Shown here: positions 9,148 through 17,954 of the stretch, in pieces
Numbering within the stretch: the stretch's first letter is position 1
Layout: the number at the start of each line of letters is the position of its first letter
Source: JABCZH01 sp963803775
GTDB taxonomy: Bacteria; Acidobacteriota; Terriglobia; Terriglobales; Acidobacteriaceae
Length of the DNA stretch: 64,000 nucleotides
Direction: 5' to 3'
Assembly: GCA_963803775.1 (NCBI GenBank)
Contig: CAWDNS010000006.1
Coordinates: forward strand, 558,001 to 622,000
Program-made: the position numbers and the translations under genes
The notes under the pieces: generated by a model
Database searches by the model: none
Told to the model about the DNA's origin: nothing
Seen by the model: the letters and a program-made list of their open reading frames with translations, nothing else

Positions 9148-9636
9148 TTAAGCGGACTTCTCAGCTGCCGGAGTCTTCGCGAACAGAATCTCAATCACCA
9201 GCAACCCTGCGCCGCACACGATCGCGCTGTCGGCGACGTTGAAAGCTGGCCACTGATACTGCCCCACATAGAAAAGTAGGAAATCCACTACTCGGCCGTT
9301 AAGCAACCGGTCCCATAGATTGCCTACCGCGCCCCCAAGAATCAGCGCCAGACCGATTCCAGTGCTCGTCATAGCATGACTGTTACGCCAGAGTAGGGCC
9401 AAAACCACAATCAGCGCGACAATAGAAAACAACACCAGCATGGCAATCTTCCATTGCGCTGGAGAATCCGCGAACAAGCCGAATGCCGCCCCGCGGTTCT
9501 CCACATGCGTAAGACGAAAGAAACCGGGGATGACCTGAATGCTGTCGTGCAGCGAAATGTCTTTGGCCACCATCAACTTCGTCACCCGGTCCAGACACAC
9601 AATCAGCAGGGCGATCACGAAGTGGAACCGGCGCAT
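9148..9636 (-). CDS. lspA: Lipoprotein signal peptidase (signal peptidase II)
   Basis: An inner-membrane aspartic peptidase of 162 residues that removes the signal peptide from lipid-modified prolipoproteins. Four hydrophobic segments are seen. The catalytic aspartates are in GNLWDRLLNGRVVDF and FNVADSA, and the conserved ENRGAAFG motif is present. I chose the ATG at 9636, which matches the usual family N-terminus (MRRFHFVIALLIVCLDRVTK); a GTG at 9672 would add 12 residues. It lies 105 bases downstream of ileS on the same strand, and ileS-lspA is a widespread gene order. Confidence 0.93.
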   Translation of the reverse strand: MRRFHFVIALLIVCLDRVTKLMVAKDISLHDSIQVIPGFFRLTHVENRGAAFGLFADSPAQWKIAMLVLFSIVALIVVLALLWRNSHAMTSTGIGLALILGGAVGNLWDRLLNGRVVDFLLFYVGQYQWPAFNVADSAIVCGAGLLVIEILFAKTPAAEKSA

Positions 9637-9741
9637 CACGTGAGGTGCATTTATTGGCAAATCTCGAAACACCTTTCTGTTCTTTTCTGCGGTCTCTGCG
9701 GACGTTTCTCCACGAACTCTTTGGTTTAAGCTCTTAATCTC

Positions 9742-12060
9742 TTAGATTACTCCACTGCCGCTTTCGATCTCTTTCAATACCGCGCTGCAACGCTCACAGA
9801 CCGTGGGATACACCGGATCCTCCCCGACCCGCGTCGAATAGTTCCAACACCGGTCGCACTTCCGGCCGCCGGCCTTTCCTACTTGGACCGCTACGTTACC
9901 AGTTCCGTTCCCAGAGGCTGCTTTCTCAAGCGCGACCGCCGACACAATGAACAAGTAACGCAATTGCTCTCGCTGTCGTTCCAGTATTCCATACACTGGT
10001 TCCGTTGCCGAAATGGTGACCTCGGCCTCCAGACTCTTACCGATCAGTTTGTTATTCCGGGCTGTTTCAAGCCCTTTCAGCACCTGGTCCCGCAGCAATA
10101 GAAGCGTGTTCCAGTCTTCAAGTTGCTTCGCATCTTCGACAACGTCGTCACTACCGAGCACCTCGGCACGACCCGGAAATTGGGCTGCATGCACAGTTTG
10201 CGCCCGGCTTCCCGGCAAATATCCCCAAACTTCTTCGCAAGTGAAACTCATCACCGGCGCGAGCAACCTGACAAGAGCTTCACCAATTCGCCAGATTGCT
10301 GTCTGGGCCGCCCGGCGGCCAGACGAATTGGGCGCATAGGTGTACAACCGGTCTTTGATGACGTCGAAGTAGAACGCGCTCAACTCCACGGTGCAGAAAT
10401 TCAACACTCGCTGATAGACCTTATGGAACGCGAACTCGCCATACCAGCGCTGAACGTCAGTTGCCATAGCTGCCGTCTGTCGCAGCATGTACTGATCCAG
10501 CGCTTCCAGCTTGGCAAACGGCAGCGCGTGTTTCGCCGGATCAAAGTCATACAGATTTCCCAGAACATACCGAAATAGATTGTTGCGAATTGTCCGGTAA
10601 TTCTCCGCCACCCGCTGCATCAACTGCTCGGATCCCACGACGTCCTCGCGGAAATCCACCGACGCAACCCACAAACGCACAATTTCGCCGCCCAGGCGAC
10701 CCGCGATATCGACTGGATCGACATCGTTCCCCCGTGACTTCGACATCGCCTGGCCATTTTCATCCAGGGTCCAGCCAACCGTCGCCACGTTCTTATAGGG
10801 GGCATGGTTCTGCGTTCCCACTACGCACAGCAGGGAAGAGTGAAACCATCCGCGATGCTGATCTCCGCCTTCGAGATAAAGATCGGCAGCCGGCGGATAC
10901 TGCGGCTCCGCCGCGCGCAACGCCAGATAGCTACATCCGGACTCGAACCATACATCTAGAATGTCCATCTCTTTCTTGAATGTTCCCCCACCACACTTGT
11001 GGCACTTGGTCCCTGTCGGCACAAGCCCGTCAGCCTCGGACGTGTACCACGCGTCGGCGCCCGCACGGGCAAATAGTTCCACCACCTTGCGGCTGGTTGC
11101 GGGATCATTAAGCGGTTTACCGCATCCGTCGCACAGAAACACCGCGATGGGCACTCCCCAAATACGCTGCCGCGAGATGCACCAGTCCGGCCGGGTTGCA
11201 ATCATATTCGAGATGCGCTCCTCGCCCCACGCCGGATCCCACTTCACCTTCTTGATCTCATCCAGCGCTCGGCTGCGTAGCGTCCCACCATCCATCGGAG
11301 TTTCCATCGAGATGAACCACTGCTCCGTCGCCCGAAAGATGATCGGATTGTGGCAGCGCCAACAGTGCGGATACGAGTGCTCGATCCTGTCCTCATGCAT
11401 GAGTGCACCGCGCTGCTTCAGCAGATCGATGATCGGAGCATTCGCCGCGAAAACCTTCAGTCCGTTATATTCCGGCAGGCCATTGCGAATAATTCCGGCT
11501 TCATCGACATTGCTGGTGAGCTCGAGCTTGTACTTCACTCCAGTGTTAAAGTCGTCAGCGCCATGGGAGGGCGCAGTGTGGACCACGCCCGTGCCGGTGT
11601 CCATGGTGACGTAGTCCGCGAGCACGCCCAGAATGTTTCGATCCAAAAACGGGTGCGCGAAGTTCTTGCGCTCCAGTTTTTCTCCCGCAAAGCGAGCTAC
11701 TTCGCGGGGGGCGTCCAGTCCCGCGTGCTTAATGAATTCTTCCGTCAGCTTCGCCGCAACCAGGTAAACTTCACCTCCGGCTTCCAGCCCCACGTATTCT
11801 TCATGCGGATGAAACGCAACTGCCATCGAAGCCGGCAGCGTCCACGGGGTTGTCGTCCAGATTACTGTGAAGACTTTCTTTCCCTTAAGCGCAGCATCCA
11901 CCGTCGCCGGATCGTCCTTCAGCGCATACTTCACCCAGATCGCGGGACTGCTGTCGTTCTCATATTCAACTTCGGCTTCCGCCAGCGCCGTCTTGTCGTG
12001 GATGCACCAGTACACCGAACGCAGGCCTTTATAGATGAACCCCTTTTCGATGAAATGCAT
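9742..12060 (-). CDS. ileS: Isoleucyl-tRNA synthetase, C-terminal part (frame broken)
   Basis: This frame holds the bulk of isoleucyl-tRNA synthetase: the editing (CP1) domain, the ATP-binding KMSKS-type loop AMSKSRGNDVDP, the anticodon-binding domain, and the C-terminal zinc ribbon (CDRCWNYS and CERC, near the end). The N-terminal catalytic part, with the HIGH motif, is in another frame (12029-12607). At 12053-12055 a run of three A (TTT on the coding strand) appears to carry one extra base; removing one joins the two frames as ATFYAFIEKGFIYKG, the usual family sequence. Because ileS is essential, a sequence error is the likeliest cause. Confidence 0.93.
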   Translation of the reverse strand: MHFIEKGFIYKGLRSVYWCIHDKTALAEAEVEYENDSSPAIWVKYALKDDPATVDAALKGKKVFTVIWTTTPWTLPASMAVAFHPHEEYVGLEAGGEVYLVAAKLTEEFIKHAGLDAPREVARFAGEKLERKNFAHPFLDRNILGVLADYVTMDTGTGVVHTAPSHGADDFNTGVKYKLELTSNVDEAGIIRNGLPEYNGLKVFAANAPIIDLLKQRGALMHEDRIEHSYPHCWRCHNPIIFRATEQWFISMETPMDGGTLRSRALDEIKKVKWDPAWGEERISNMIATRPDWCISRQRIWGVPIAVFLCDGCGKPLNDPATSRKVVELFARAGADAWYTSEADGLVPTGTKCHKCGGGTFKKEMDILDVWFESGCSYLALRAAEPQYPPAADLYLEGGDQHRGWFHSSLLCVVGTQNHAPYKNVATVGWTLDENGQAMSKSRGNDVDPVDIAGRLGGEIVRLWVASVDFREDVVGSEQLMQRVAENYRTIRNNLFRYVLGNLYDFDPAKHALPFAKLEALDQYMLRQTAAMATDVQRWYGEFAFHKVYQRVLNFCTVELSAFYFDVIKDRLYTYAPNSSGRRAAQTAIWRIGEALVRLLAPVMSFTCEEVWGYLPGSRAQTVHAAQFPGRAEVLGSDDVVEDAKQLEDWNTLLLLRDQVLKGLETARNNKLIGKSLEAEVTISATEPVYGILERQREQLRYLFIVSAVALEKAASGNGTGNVAVQVGKAGGRKCDRCWNYSTRVGEDPVYPTVCERCSAVLKEIESGSGVI

Positions 12061-12607
12061 AGAAGGTGGCCAGCACCACCGACTCGTACTGCGGAGTCAT
12101 GGTGGAATACGGCCGTTCCCAGCGTCCAAACACGCCGATTCGCTTGAATTGTGAGGTCTGCAAATCGAGAAACTTCTGCGCATACTTGCGGCATTCCAGC
12201 CGCACATCGGTGGCCTTCATCTGCAACTTCTTGCCCCCCAGCGCCTGATCGACTTTGATCTCAATGGGCAATCCGTGGCAGTCAAAGCCGGGGACGTAAG
12301 GAGAGTCAAATCCCGCCATGCTTTTCGACTTGACGATGAAATCTTTTAGACATTTATTGAGCGCCGTGCCCAAATGGATCGGTCCGCTGGTATATGGAGG
12401 CCCATCGTGCATCACGTACATCGGCGCTCCGGCCCGTGCCTCACGAATTCGCTGGTAAATGCCCATCTCTTCCCAGCGGGCGAGCATTTTGGGCTCGTTC
12501 TGCGGCAAATTGGCCTTCATGGGAAAGTCCGTTTTGGGCAGATTGATCGTGGATTTCAGCTCGAGCGGCACTCGCTTGAATTCTCCCAAATGATTGATTT
12601 TTTTCAT
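12029..12607 (-). CDS. ileS: Isoleucyl-tRNA synthetase, N-terminal part (frame broken)
   Basis: The N-terminal catalytic part of IleS. It starts MKKINHLGEFKRVPLEL at 12607 and includes MHDGPPYTSGPIHLGTALNK, in which HLGT is the HIGH-type ATP-binding motif, and PGFDCHGLPIE. The reading frame leaves the conserved sequence after ATFYAF at about 12053 and stops at 12029. The frame is open upstream to 12715, but that segment has no family similarity. No strong ribosome site precedes the ATG. Together with 9742-12060 it would form a synthetase of about 950 residues, a normal length. Confidence 0.9.
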   Translation of the reverse strand: MKKINHLGEFKRVPLELKSTINLPKTDFPMKANLPQNEPKMLARWEEMGIYQRIREARAGAPMYVMHDGPPYTSGPIHLGTALNKCLKDFIVKSKSMAGFDSPYVPGFDCHGLPIEIKVDQALGGKKLQMKATDVRLECRKYAQKFLDLQTSQFKRIGVFGRWERPYSTMTPQYESVVLATFYAFHRKGVHL

Positions 12608-12832
12608 TATAAGGAGCATCGGGACGCAACGTCCATTGACTCCCGGAAGTAACCGCGACTGGGTCCGGGAATACCACTGGGGAAAAAGGGGCAATGAGAG
12701 TACAATTTTTAACAACAGTGACGTTTCCTGGATCTCGGCATCTAAATCGGGAGTTGGCGTGCAACTTAGCGCGCTTTGCGGTCATCAAGTTTAGGTGGTG
12801 GGCTTACTGAGGACTCAGGCCTTGGGTCGATT

Positions 12833-13826
12833 ATGGCGACATTGGACATCAAAACGCGCACTGAACCTGAGCCGGAATTGAACCTGCTGCTGTCCAAGTC
12901 TTCGCTGGAACAGCCGCTGTGGAAATCCCTGTTTCAGAGCCTCGATGACTACTTCTTTCCCAAGAAACAGGCGCCGCTCGTCCTGACCTCAAAGCCTATC
13001 CCAGTTAAGGATATTTGGGGCTTCTACGATTACAAGAAGAACGGTGCGCTGTTCTCCACCGTGGTGCACGTTATCGCTATAGCCGCTGATCATTACTGGC
13101 ACCCTCCTGGGTCGCCGTGTAGTGCAGCAAATCACCAAACCCAATACCACGATAACCTTGTTGGCGCCCGGATGACATTCCACCTTTGCCGCCCTCCAAG
13201 ACCGCTGCTGGCGGCGGCGGTGGTGGCGGTGATCGCGACATTCTCCAGGCTTCCAAGGGCAAACTTCCCAAGTTCGCAATGCAACAGATCGTGCCACCTA
13301 TGGTGGTCGTGCGCAATGAGAATCCCAAACTGACCGCCGAGCCCACGGTCGTGGTTCCTCCGCAGATCCACTTGGCCAGCACCATGCCGAACATCGGTGA
13401 CCCAATGTCGATGCCGGCGCCGCCGTCCAACGGCACTGGGTTTGGCAGTGGCATTGGTTCGGGAAGCGGCGGCGGCGTAGGCTCAGGAAAAGGCCCAGGA
13501 GTAGGTCCCGGCGAGGGCGGTGGTATCGGCGGCGGCGTTTTCCACGTCGGTGGCGGAGTTTCGGCCCCCAAAGCCGATTTACTCGCCAGATCCTGAATAC
13601 TCCGAAGAAGCTCGCAAAGCCAAGTACCAGGGAACCTGCGTACTCTGGATGATCGTGGGGCCGGATGGCAGAGCCACGCGAAATCCGGGTTTCCCGCACG
13701 CTGGGTCTGGGCTTGGATGAAAAGGCCATCGAAGCCGTGAAAAACTGGAAATTTGAGCCAGCCATGAAGGATGGAAAGCCAGTCGCGGTTGAAATCAGCG
13801 TGCAAGTCGATTTCCACCTGTACTGA
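12833..13826 (+). pseudogene. TonB-family energy transducer, interrupted by several frameshifts
   Basis: Read piecewise, this is a TonB-like protein: a cytoplasmic N-terminus from MATLDIKTRTEPEPELN, a hydrophobic segment (LFSTVVHVIAIA, about 13053), a long Pro/Gly-rich periplasmic linker, and a C-terminal TonB domain (PIYSPDPEYSEEARKAKYQG, then GLDEKAIEAVKNWKFEPAM) ending FHLY and a stop at 13826. The frame must change near 13085, 13170, 13575 and 13685 to follow it. All pieces keep good family sequence, so either the gene is freshly broken or the sequence carries indel errors. TonB proteins couple the proton gradient to outer-membrane transport. Confidence 0.7.
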
Positions 13827-14545
13827 GTTTTATCTACCTGTGTCCACGTGAATCCGGGCTTTTCCGGTTCTTTACTGAGTAGTGCATACTTCACCGCCAC
13901 ACGCTTCCTGAATCCCAGCCGCTCATACAACTCCACTGCCCGTGCGTTGTCCTCGCGCACGTGCAGAAACGCCCGCTCCCCTCGCCCTTGAATTCGTTCC
14001 AGTATCAACTTGATCAGTTGCCGCGCGTAGCCCTGTCCCAAATGATCCGGGTGTGTGCAAACCGCGCTGATCTCAGTGAACCCCGGCAGTCGCAGTCTCT
14101 CCCCCGCCATCGCTGCCAGTTTGCCGTCCTTGCGAATGCCAAAATAGTCGCCCATTTCGCGCGTGCGAGTTGCGAAAGGACCTGGCTTCGTCAACTTGGT
14201 CAGAGCCAACATTTCCGGAACATCGGTCTCGCCTAGCGGATGGAACACCGGCGGTTTGATCTCCACCGTCTGGGAACCGTTCTCGTGGAGCATCTGCAAC
14301 AGCGGCATGGAAGCCACGATCTTCCAGTTGGAAGGTGGTTTCGGATCTTCTTCCAGGAACAATCCCACTCGCTCTCCATCGTCAACTAGCTCAGCCAGGG
14401 CGTCATAGGCTTCGTCGCAGGGTTCCGAAACACCGCCCAGCAGGCTCACCTCCCTATGGAACTTTCGCGCCACTCCATGGCCCACTCCCAGGTGTATCTG
14501 CGACGTGTTCAAGGCGTTCCAAATAACATTATCGAGAGGATGCAT
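13298..14545 (-). CDS. GNAT-family N-acetyltransferase with a doubtful C-terminal run-on
   Basis: The first 225 residues or so (14545 down to about 13870) are a GNAT acetyltransferase: a degenerate N-terminal half, then TEISAVCTHPDHLGQGYARQ, which holds the acetyl-CoA pyrophosphate-binding Q/RxxGxG/A loop, and AFLHVREDNARAVELYERLG. The remaining 190 residues overlap the TonB-like gene on the other strand, are Arg/Trp-rich, and look non-coding. A single base shift near 13840 would bring in a TAG just after the domain, so the true gene probably ends there. Substrate unknown. Confidence 0.7.
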   Translation of the reverse strand: MHPLDNVIWNALNTSQIHLGVGHGVARKFHREVSLLGGVSEPCDEAYDALAELVDDGERVGLFLEEDPKPPSNWKIVASMPLLQMLHENGSQTVEIKPPVFHPLGETDVPEMLALTKLTKPGPFATRTREMGDYFGIRKDGKLAAMAGERLRLPGFTEISAVCTHPDHLGQGYARQLIKLILERIQGRGERAFLHVREDNARAVELYERLGFRKRVAVKYALLSKEPEKPGFTWTQVDKTQYRWKSTCTLISTATGFPSFMAGSNFQFFTASMAFSSKPRPSVRETRISRGSAIRPHDHPEYAGSLVLGFASFFGVFRIWRVNRLWGPKLRHRRGKRRRRYHRPRRDLLLGLFLSLRRRRFPNQCHCQTQCRWTAAPASTLGHRCSAWCWPSGSAEEPRPWARRSVWDSHCARPP

Positions 14546-14622
14546 GGGGCTTGCTCAGAATAGTGCGAGAAGCGAGCCTTCGTCTATCCGAGTCTTGCGG
14601 CCAAACTTGAAGTCGGGAGAGG

Positions 14623-15444
14623 CTACTCCTTCAGATCCACATGCTGCACATCTTCCACCGGAAGGCCAAGAAACTTGGGTCCGAGACGGCGGAATTTTTC
14701 CACTGAATCGGTGGCGAAGAACGTTATTCGCGGCGGCTTGCTCCGCTCAGCTCCCAAGGGGCCGGAAAGCGGCAAGCGATCCAACAGGCCTCCCACTGCG
14801 TCGGCGGTTGCCTCCGCAGAGTCCACAATCTTGACGTGTGCCGGAGCGACCCGGTGCAGTATCGGCTTGATCAGCGGATAGTGCGTGCAACCCAGCAGTA
14901 GCACGTCGGCGTCTTCAAAACCCCCAAAAGCTTCCTTCAAATAAATACTCGCCACTTCTTCCGTGACCCGGTGCTCGTTCCATCCCTCCTCGACCAGCGG
15001 TACGAACAACGGACACGCCTTTTCAAAAGCTTGCACTCCCCGCGCTTGCAACGCCTTCTGGTAGGCATGACTGCTCACCGTAGCTTCGGTTCCAATCACG
15101 ACAACTTTCTTTTTTGCACTGCTTGCAGCAGAGCGTTCCGCACCCGGTTCCACCACTCCGACAACCGGAACCTTTGCGGCTGCGGTGATCTGGTCCAGTG
15201 CCAGCGCCGTCGCCGTATTGCACGCAATCACCAACATCTGCGCCTGCTTCTGTTCCAGAAAGCGCGCTGCCTCCACCGCATATTTGGCTACAGTCTGTAC
15301 CGACTTCGATCCGTACGGCAGCCGAGCCGTGTCCCCGAAATACAGATAGTCGGCATCAGGGATGAGCTTGAGCAGAGCTTTGAGGACAGTCAATCCCCCA
15401 AAGCCGGAGTCGAAAACGCCGATGGAAGGTCTGCGCTTGATCAT
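14623..15444 (-). CDS. murI: Glutamate racemase
   Basis: A 273-residue cofactor-independent racemase that supplies D-glutamate for peptidoglycan. The N-terminal FDSGFGGLTV motif and both catalytic cysteines are present: Cys75 in VIACNTATA and Cys186 in LLGCTHYPL. The length is typical. It stands alone, with the GNAT gene downstream on the same strand after a 77-base gap. Confidence 0.96.
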   Translation of the reverse strand: MIKRRPSIGVFDSGFGGLTVLKALLKLIPDADYLYFGDTARLPYGSKSVQTVAKYAVEAARFLEQKQAQMLVIACNTATALALDQITAAAKVPVVGVVEPGAERSAASSAKKKVVVIGTEATVSSHAYQKALQARGVQAFEKACPLFVPLVEEGWNEHRVTEEVASIYLKEAFGGFEDADVLLLGCTHYPLIKPILHRVAPAHVKIVDSAEATADAVGGLLDRLPLSGPLGAERSKPPRITFFATDSVEKFRRLGPKFLGLPVEDVQHVDLKE

Positions 15445-15580
15445 GGGATGTCTGTGTGTTCGATGATAAATAAGTCTGCCGACACTCGCCGGGAACTCGG
15501 CCGTTTCGTCGCTGTTTAAGTCGCCTTAATGTCGAGGTTTAATGACACCGTAGGTAAGCTCAAGAAAGTGTTGGTTGAAG

Positions 15581-16804
15581 CTACATGATCCTTTTGATTT
15601 TCTCAATCTGCGGGTTCATCCCGGCCGCTCTTGCGCAGCACGCTCCTTCTGGAATCGGCGCACCATGCGGGCACGTCCGCGGATGTCCTAGGAAAGCACA
15701 AATCTTGTCCGTCGCTTGAGGCGATAGGATGTGCTCGAACTTGCAGGCTTGCTGCTCGATCTCAGTCTCGCTGTCCATCGCCAGGCTGTCGGTAAATAGT
15801 CGCTCGGCCAATCGATGTCGCCGAACAATGTCGGCGGCGCGCTGCTGGCCTCTCGGAGTGAACTCCACAATCATGCTGCCGTCGCCGACGGAGACGCCGT
15901 CCGGCTTCAGCGCATCGTGACACGGGTTCACAAACGGCTTGTGATTGTGCGCCAGCGGCGGATGCGGCGATGTCCGCACCAACCCCAGTTCAATCATTTT
16001 CTCGACTGCAATGCTTACCGGCAGCGCGCCGTGCACTTCCATGAGTCCGATTTCCGCTATCTCGCCCTGTTCGCCAAGCGCCCAAAGTTCTTCCAGAATT
16101 TCGTCGAACTGCTCCTCGTCGGCCATCGAGAACACTACCTGCGCGCTGATCTTGCCGTGATGTAACTCAATCCGCCGGTCCGCCAGGCGAGCGACCACGG
16201 GATCGTGCGTGACCATCACAATGGTGCGTCCTTGATCGTGCAACTCGCGCAGCAATCGCAGCACGATCTCTTCATTGACCGCATCCAGATTTCCTGTAGG
16301 CTCATCTGCCAGCACGATCTTGGGGTCGTTAATCAAGGCCCGCGCAATGCACACCCGCTGCTGCTCGCCGCCCGAGAGCTGAGAAGGAAGATGCTGGGCG
16401 CGGTCCTTTAAACCTACGCGCTGCAGCGCATCCATCGCTTCCTGTTCATCCGTCATGCTGTGGAAGTATTGCGCCAACATTACATTCTCAACCGCGGTCA
16501 GATAGGGAATCAGGTGAAACTGCTGAAAGATAAAGCCGATCTTCTCTGCCCGCACGCGATTCAAGTCAGCGGTCGAAAGATTGGCAACATTCTCGCCATC
16601 AAGCCAGATTTCGCCAGAGCTGGGACGGTCCAGACAACCAATCAGGTTCACCAAGGTGGATTTCCCCGAGCCCGAAGGGCCCATAATTGCAATCCACTCT
16701 CCCGGTTCGACGTTTAAAGAAAAATCGTCAAGTGCGCGAACTGTACCACCGCCCGCTCCAGCATTCGCAGGGTAGAGACGGCTGACCTGGTTCAACTTGA
16801 TCAA
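15581..16804 (-). CDS. ABC transporter ATPase fused to a DtxR-like iron-sensing domain
   Basis: A 407-residue fusion. Residues 1-222 are a LolD/MacB-type ABC ATPase with Walker A GPSGSGKST (42-50), signature LSGGEQ (143-148), Walker B IVLADEP (163-169) and the switch histidine (200). Residues 227-385 resemble an iron-dependent DtxR/MntR-type repressor: a weak winged-helix region (230-280) followed by RRHRLAERLF (328-337), CKFEH (354-358) and GHPRTCPHG (373-381), the helices that carry the family's metal ligands. The tail has a Cys-Cys pair. It is the last gene of the iron operon, one base after the preceding permease. My inference is that metal occupancy of this domain gates transport. The open frame is continuous, so the fusion is not a joining artefact. 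Confidence 0.87.
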   Translation of the reverse strand: MIKLNQVSRLYPANAGAGGGTVRALDDFSLNVEPGEWIAIMGPSGSGKSTLVNLIGCLDRPSSGEIWLDGENVANLSTADLNRVRAEKIGFIFQQFHLIPYLTAVENVMLAQYFHSMTDEQEAMDALQRVGLKDRAQHLPSQLSGGEQQRVCIARALINDPKIVLADEPTGNLDAVNEEIVLRLLRELHDQGRTIVMVTHDPVVARLADRRIELHHGKISAQVVFSMADEEQFDEILEELWALGEQGEIAEIGLMEVHGALPVSIAVEKMIELGLVRTSPHPPLAHNHKPFVNPCHDALKPDGVSVGDGSMIVEFTPRGQQRAADIVRRHRLAERLFTDSLAMDSETEIEQQACKFEHILSPQATDKICAFLGHPRTCPHGAPIPEGACCARAAGMNPQIEKIKRIM

Positions 16805-16805
16805 T

Positions 16806-17954
16806 TCATTCTCCCCTCAGGATCGTAGCAGGTTGCACGCGCCTTAGCAGAAACATTGGAACAACCGCGGCCATCAACGCAACCGCAATGCCACCGGCCA
16901 GTACCTCGGGCAGTACGACGAAGCGGGGTATGACTGGAGCGTGAAAGTTGACCCGGCCAATCCATGCAGCGATTGCGACTCCGATCCCGAAACCTGCGAC
17001 TGCCCCGACCGCTCCCAACACCGCAGCCTCGGTGACAAAGAACCCGCCAATCAGCCGTTCCGACGCGCCCAGAGCCTTCATGATGGCAAAGTCACGGCGC
17101 CGATCAAATACCCAGCCCATGAGCGTTGAAAACACGCACAGCGCCGCCGTCATGATAATGAGCAGCGCACACACCAGCAGGGTGCTGCGCGTTTTCCCCA
17201 ATACTCGCGCTTCGCCCTCCATAATCTGGCGAACTGGGCGGATGTCAGCTTCTGGCAAAGCCAGCGCCAACTTAGAGACGATTGCCGCGACCGCTTCTGG
17301 TGACCCCGATGCCGCGATCTCGATCATAGAAGGTTGCACTCCAGTCCAACTTTCTAACTCTCTCAGCGAAAGATAGACCCGGCTGTCTTCCGCGGAACCT
17401 GTCCGCAAAATACCCCCAGTATTCACGCGAACCGTCCGCCCTTGAAAACTCAGGTCGAATGGCTGACCTTCGGGAGCCACGAACGTCGCGGCTCTTGCTC
17501 CAACCAAAGCATCTTGCGCGCCAGCCGGCCAGGCGGTGACCGACCACCATCGGTCCAGCTTGCGCACCTCATCCAGATCAGTCCCGGAAACCACCACCGA
17601 CCGTCCATCCGCCGTGCGCGCCACCACGTAAGCGAAGGGCACGGCAATACCATTTCCGTCCAACACAGATTCGATCTTCTGCAAAGCATCGCCAGGAAGC
17701 GATTGCCTATCCTTCGCCACTACCACCACATTCGCACCGTAGTTGCGAAACTCGGTGTGCAGTTTAGCCTGGACATCTACGTAGAGATTCAGCATCGCAG
17801 TGGTCGCTGCCGTTCCTACCACCATCGCGAGCAAGGCCGTTGCGGCCCGGCCCCGGCGTAGCACCGCTGCCCTCACCAGCATGCGCAGGAACATTGAGCG
17901 GTGCGGCGACTGGGCCCGCCGAGTTACCAAGGCTGGAGTGAGGCCTGAACTCAT
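16806..17954 (-). CDS. FtsX/MacB-like ABC transporter permease (second of two)
   Basis: A 382-residue permease of the FtsX/LolC superfamily. There is one N-terminal membrane helix (about 28-48), a large periplasmic domain, and three C-terminal helices (LLVCALLIIMTAALCVFSTL, a second around the GAVGAVAGFGIGVAIA stretch, and a third before FLLRRVQPATILRGE). The tail RRVQPATILRGE is the usual end of this superfamily. Its start overlaps the upstream permease stop by four bases and its stop is next to the ATPase start, so the three genes are translationally coupled. Together they would form one ABC complex in the iron operon. Confidence 0.9.
   Translation of the reverse strand: MSSGLTPALVTRRAQSPHRSMFLRMLVRAAVLRRGRAATALLAMVVGTAATTAMLNLYVDVQAKLHTEFRNYGANVVVVAKDRQSLPGDALQKIESVLDGNGIAVPFAYVVARTADGRSVVVSGTDLDEVRKLDRWWSVTAWPAGAQDALVGARAATFVAPEGQPFDLSFQGRTVRVNTGGILRTGSAEDSRVYLSLRELESWTGVQPSMIEIAASGSPEAVAAIVSKLALALPEADIRPVRQIMEGEARVLGKTRSTLLVCALLIIMTAALCVFSTLMGWVFDRRRDFAIMKALGASERLIGGFFVTEAAVLGAVGAVAGFGIGVAIAAWIGRVNFHAPVIPRFVVLPEVLAGGIAVALMAAVVPMFLLRRVQPATILRGE

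Noticed and set aside
10123..10578. Open frame of 151 codons antisense to ileS
   Set aside because: Same reason: antisense shadow with no family motifs, while the opposite strand encodes conserved IleS sequence.
11350..12147. Long open frame antisense to ileS (265 codons)
   Set aside because: It is a shadow of the ileS frames: it has no ribosome site, no recognisable domain, and an Arg/His-rich composition typical of antisense frames in GC-rich DNA.
13077..13817. 246-codon minus-strand frame rich in Pro and Gly
   Set aside because: It lies antisense to the Gly/Pro linker of the TonB-like gene, whose simple sequence opens frames on both strands. No domain is visible.
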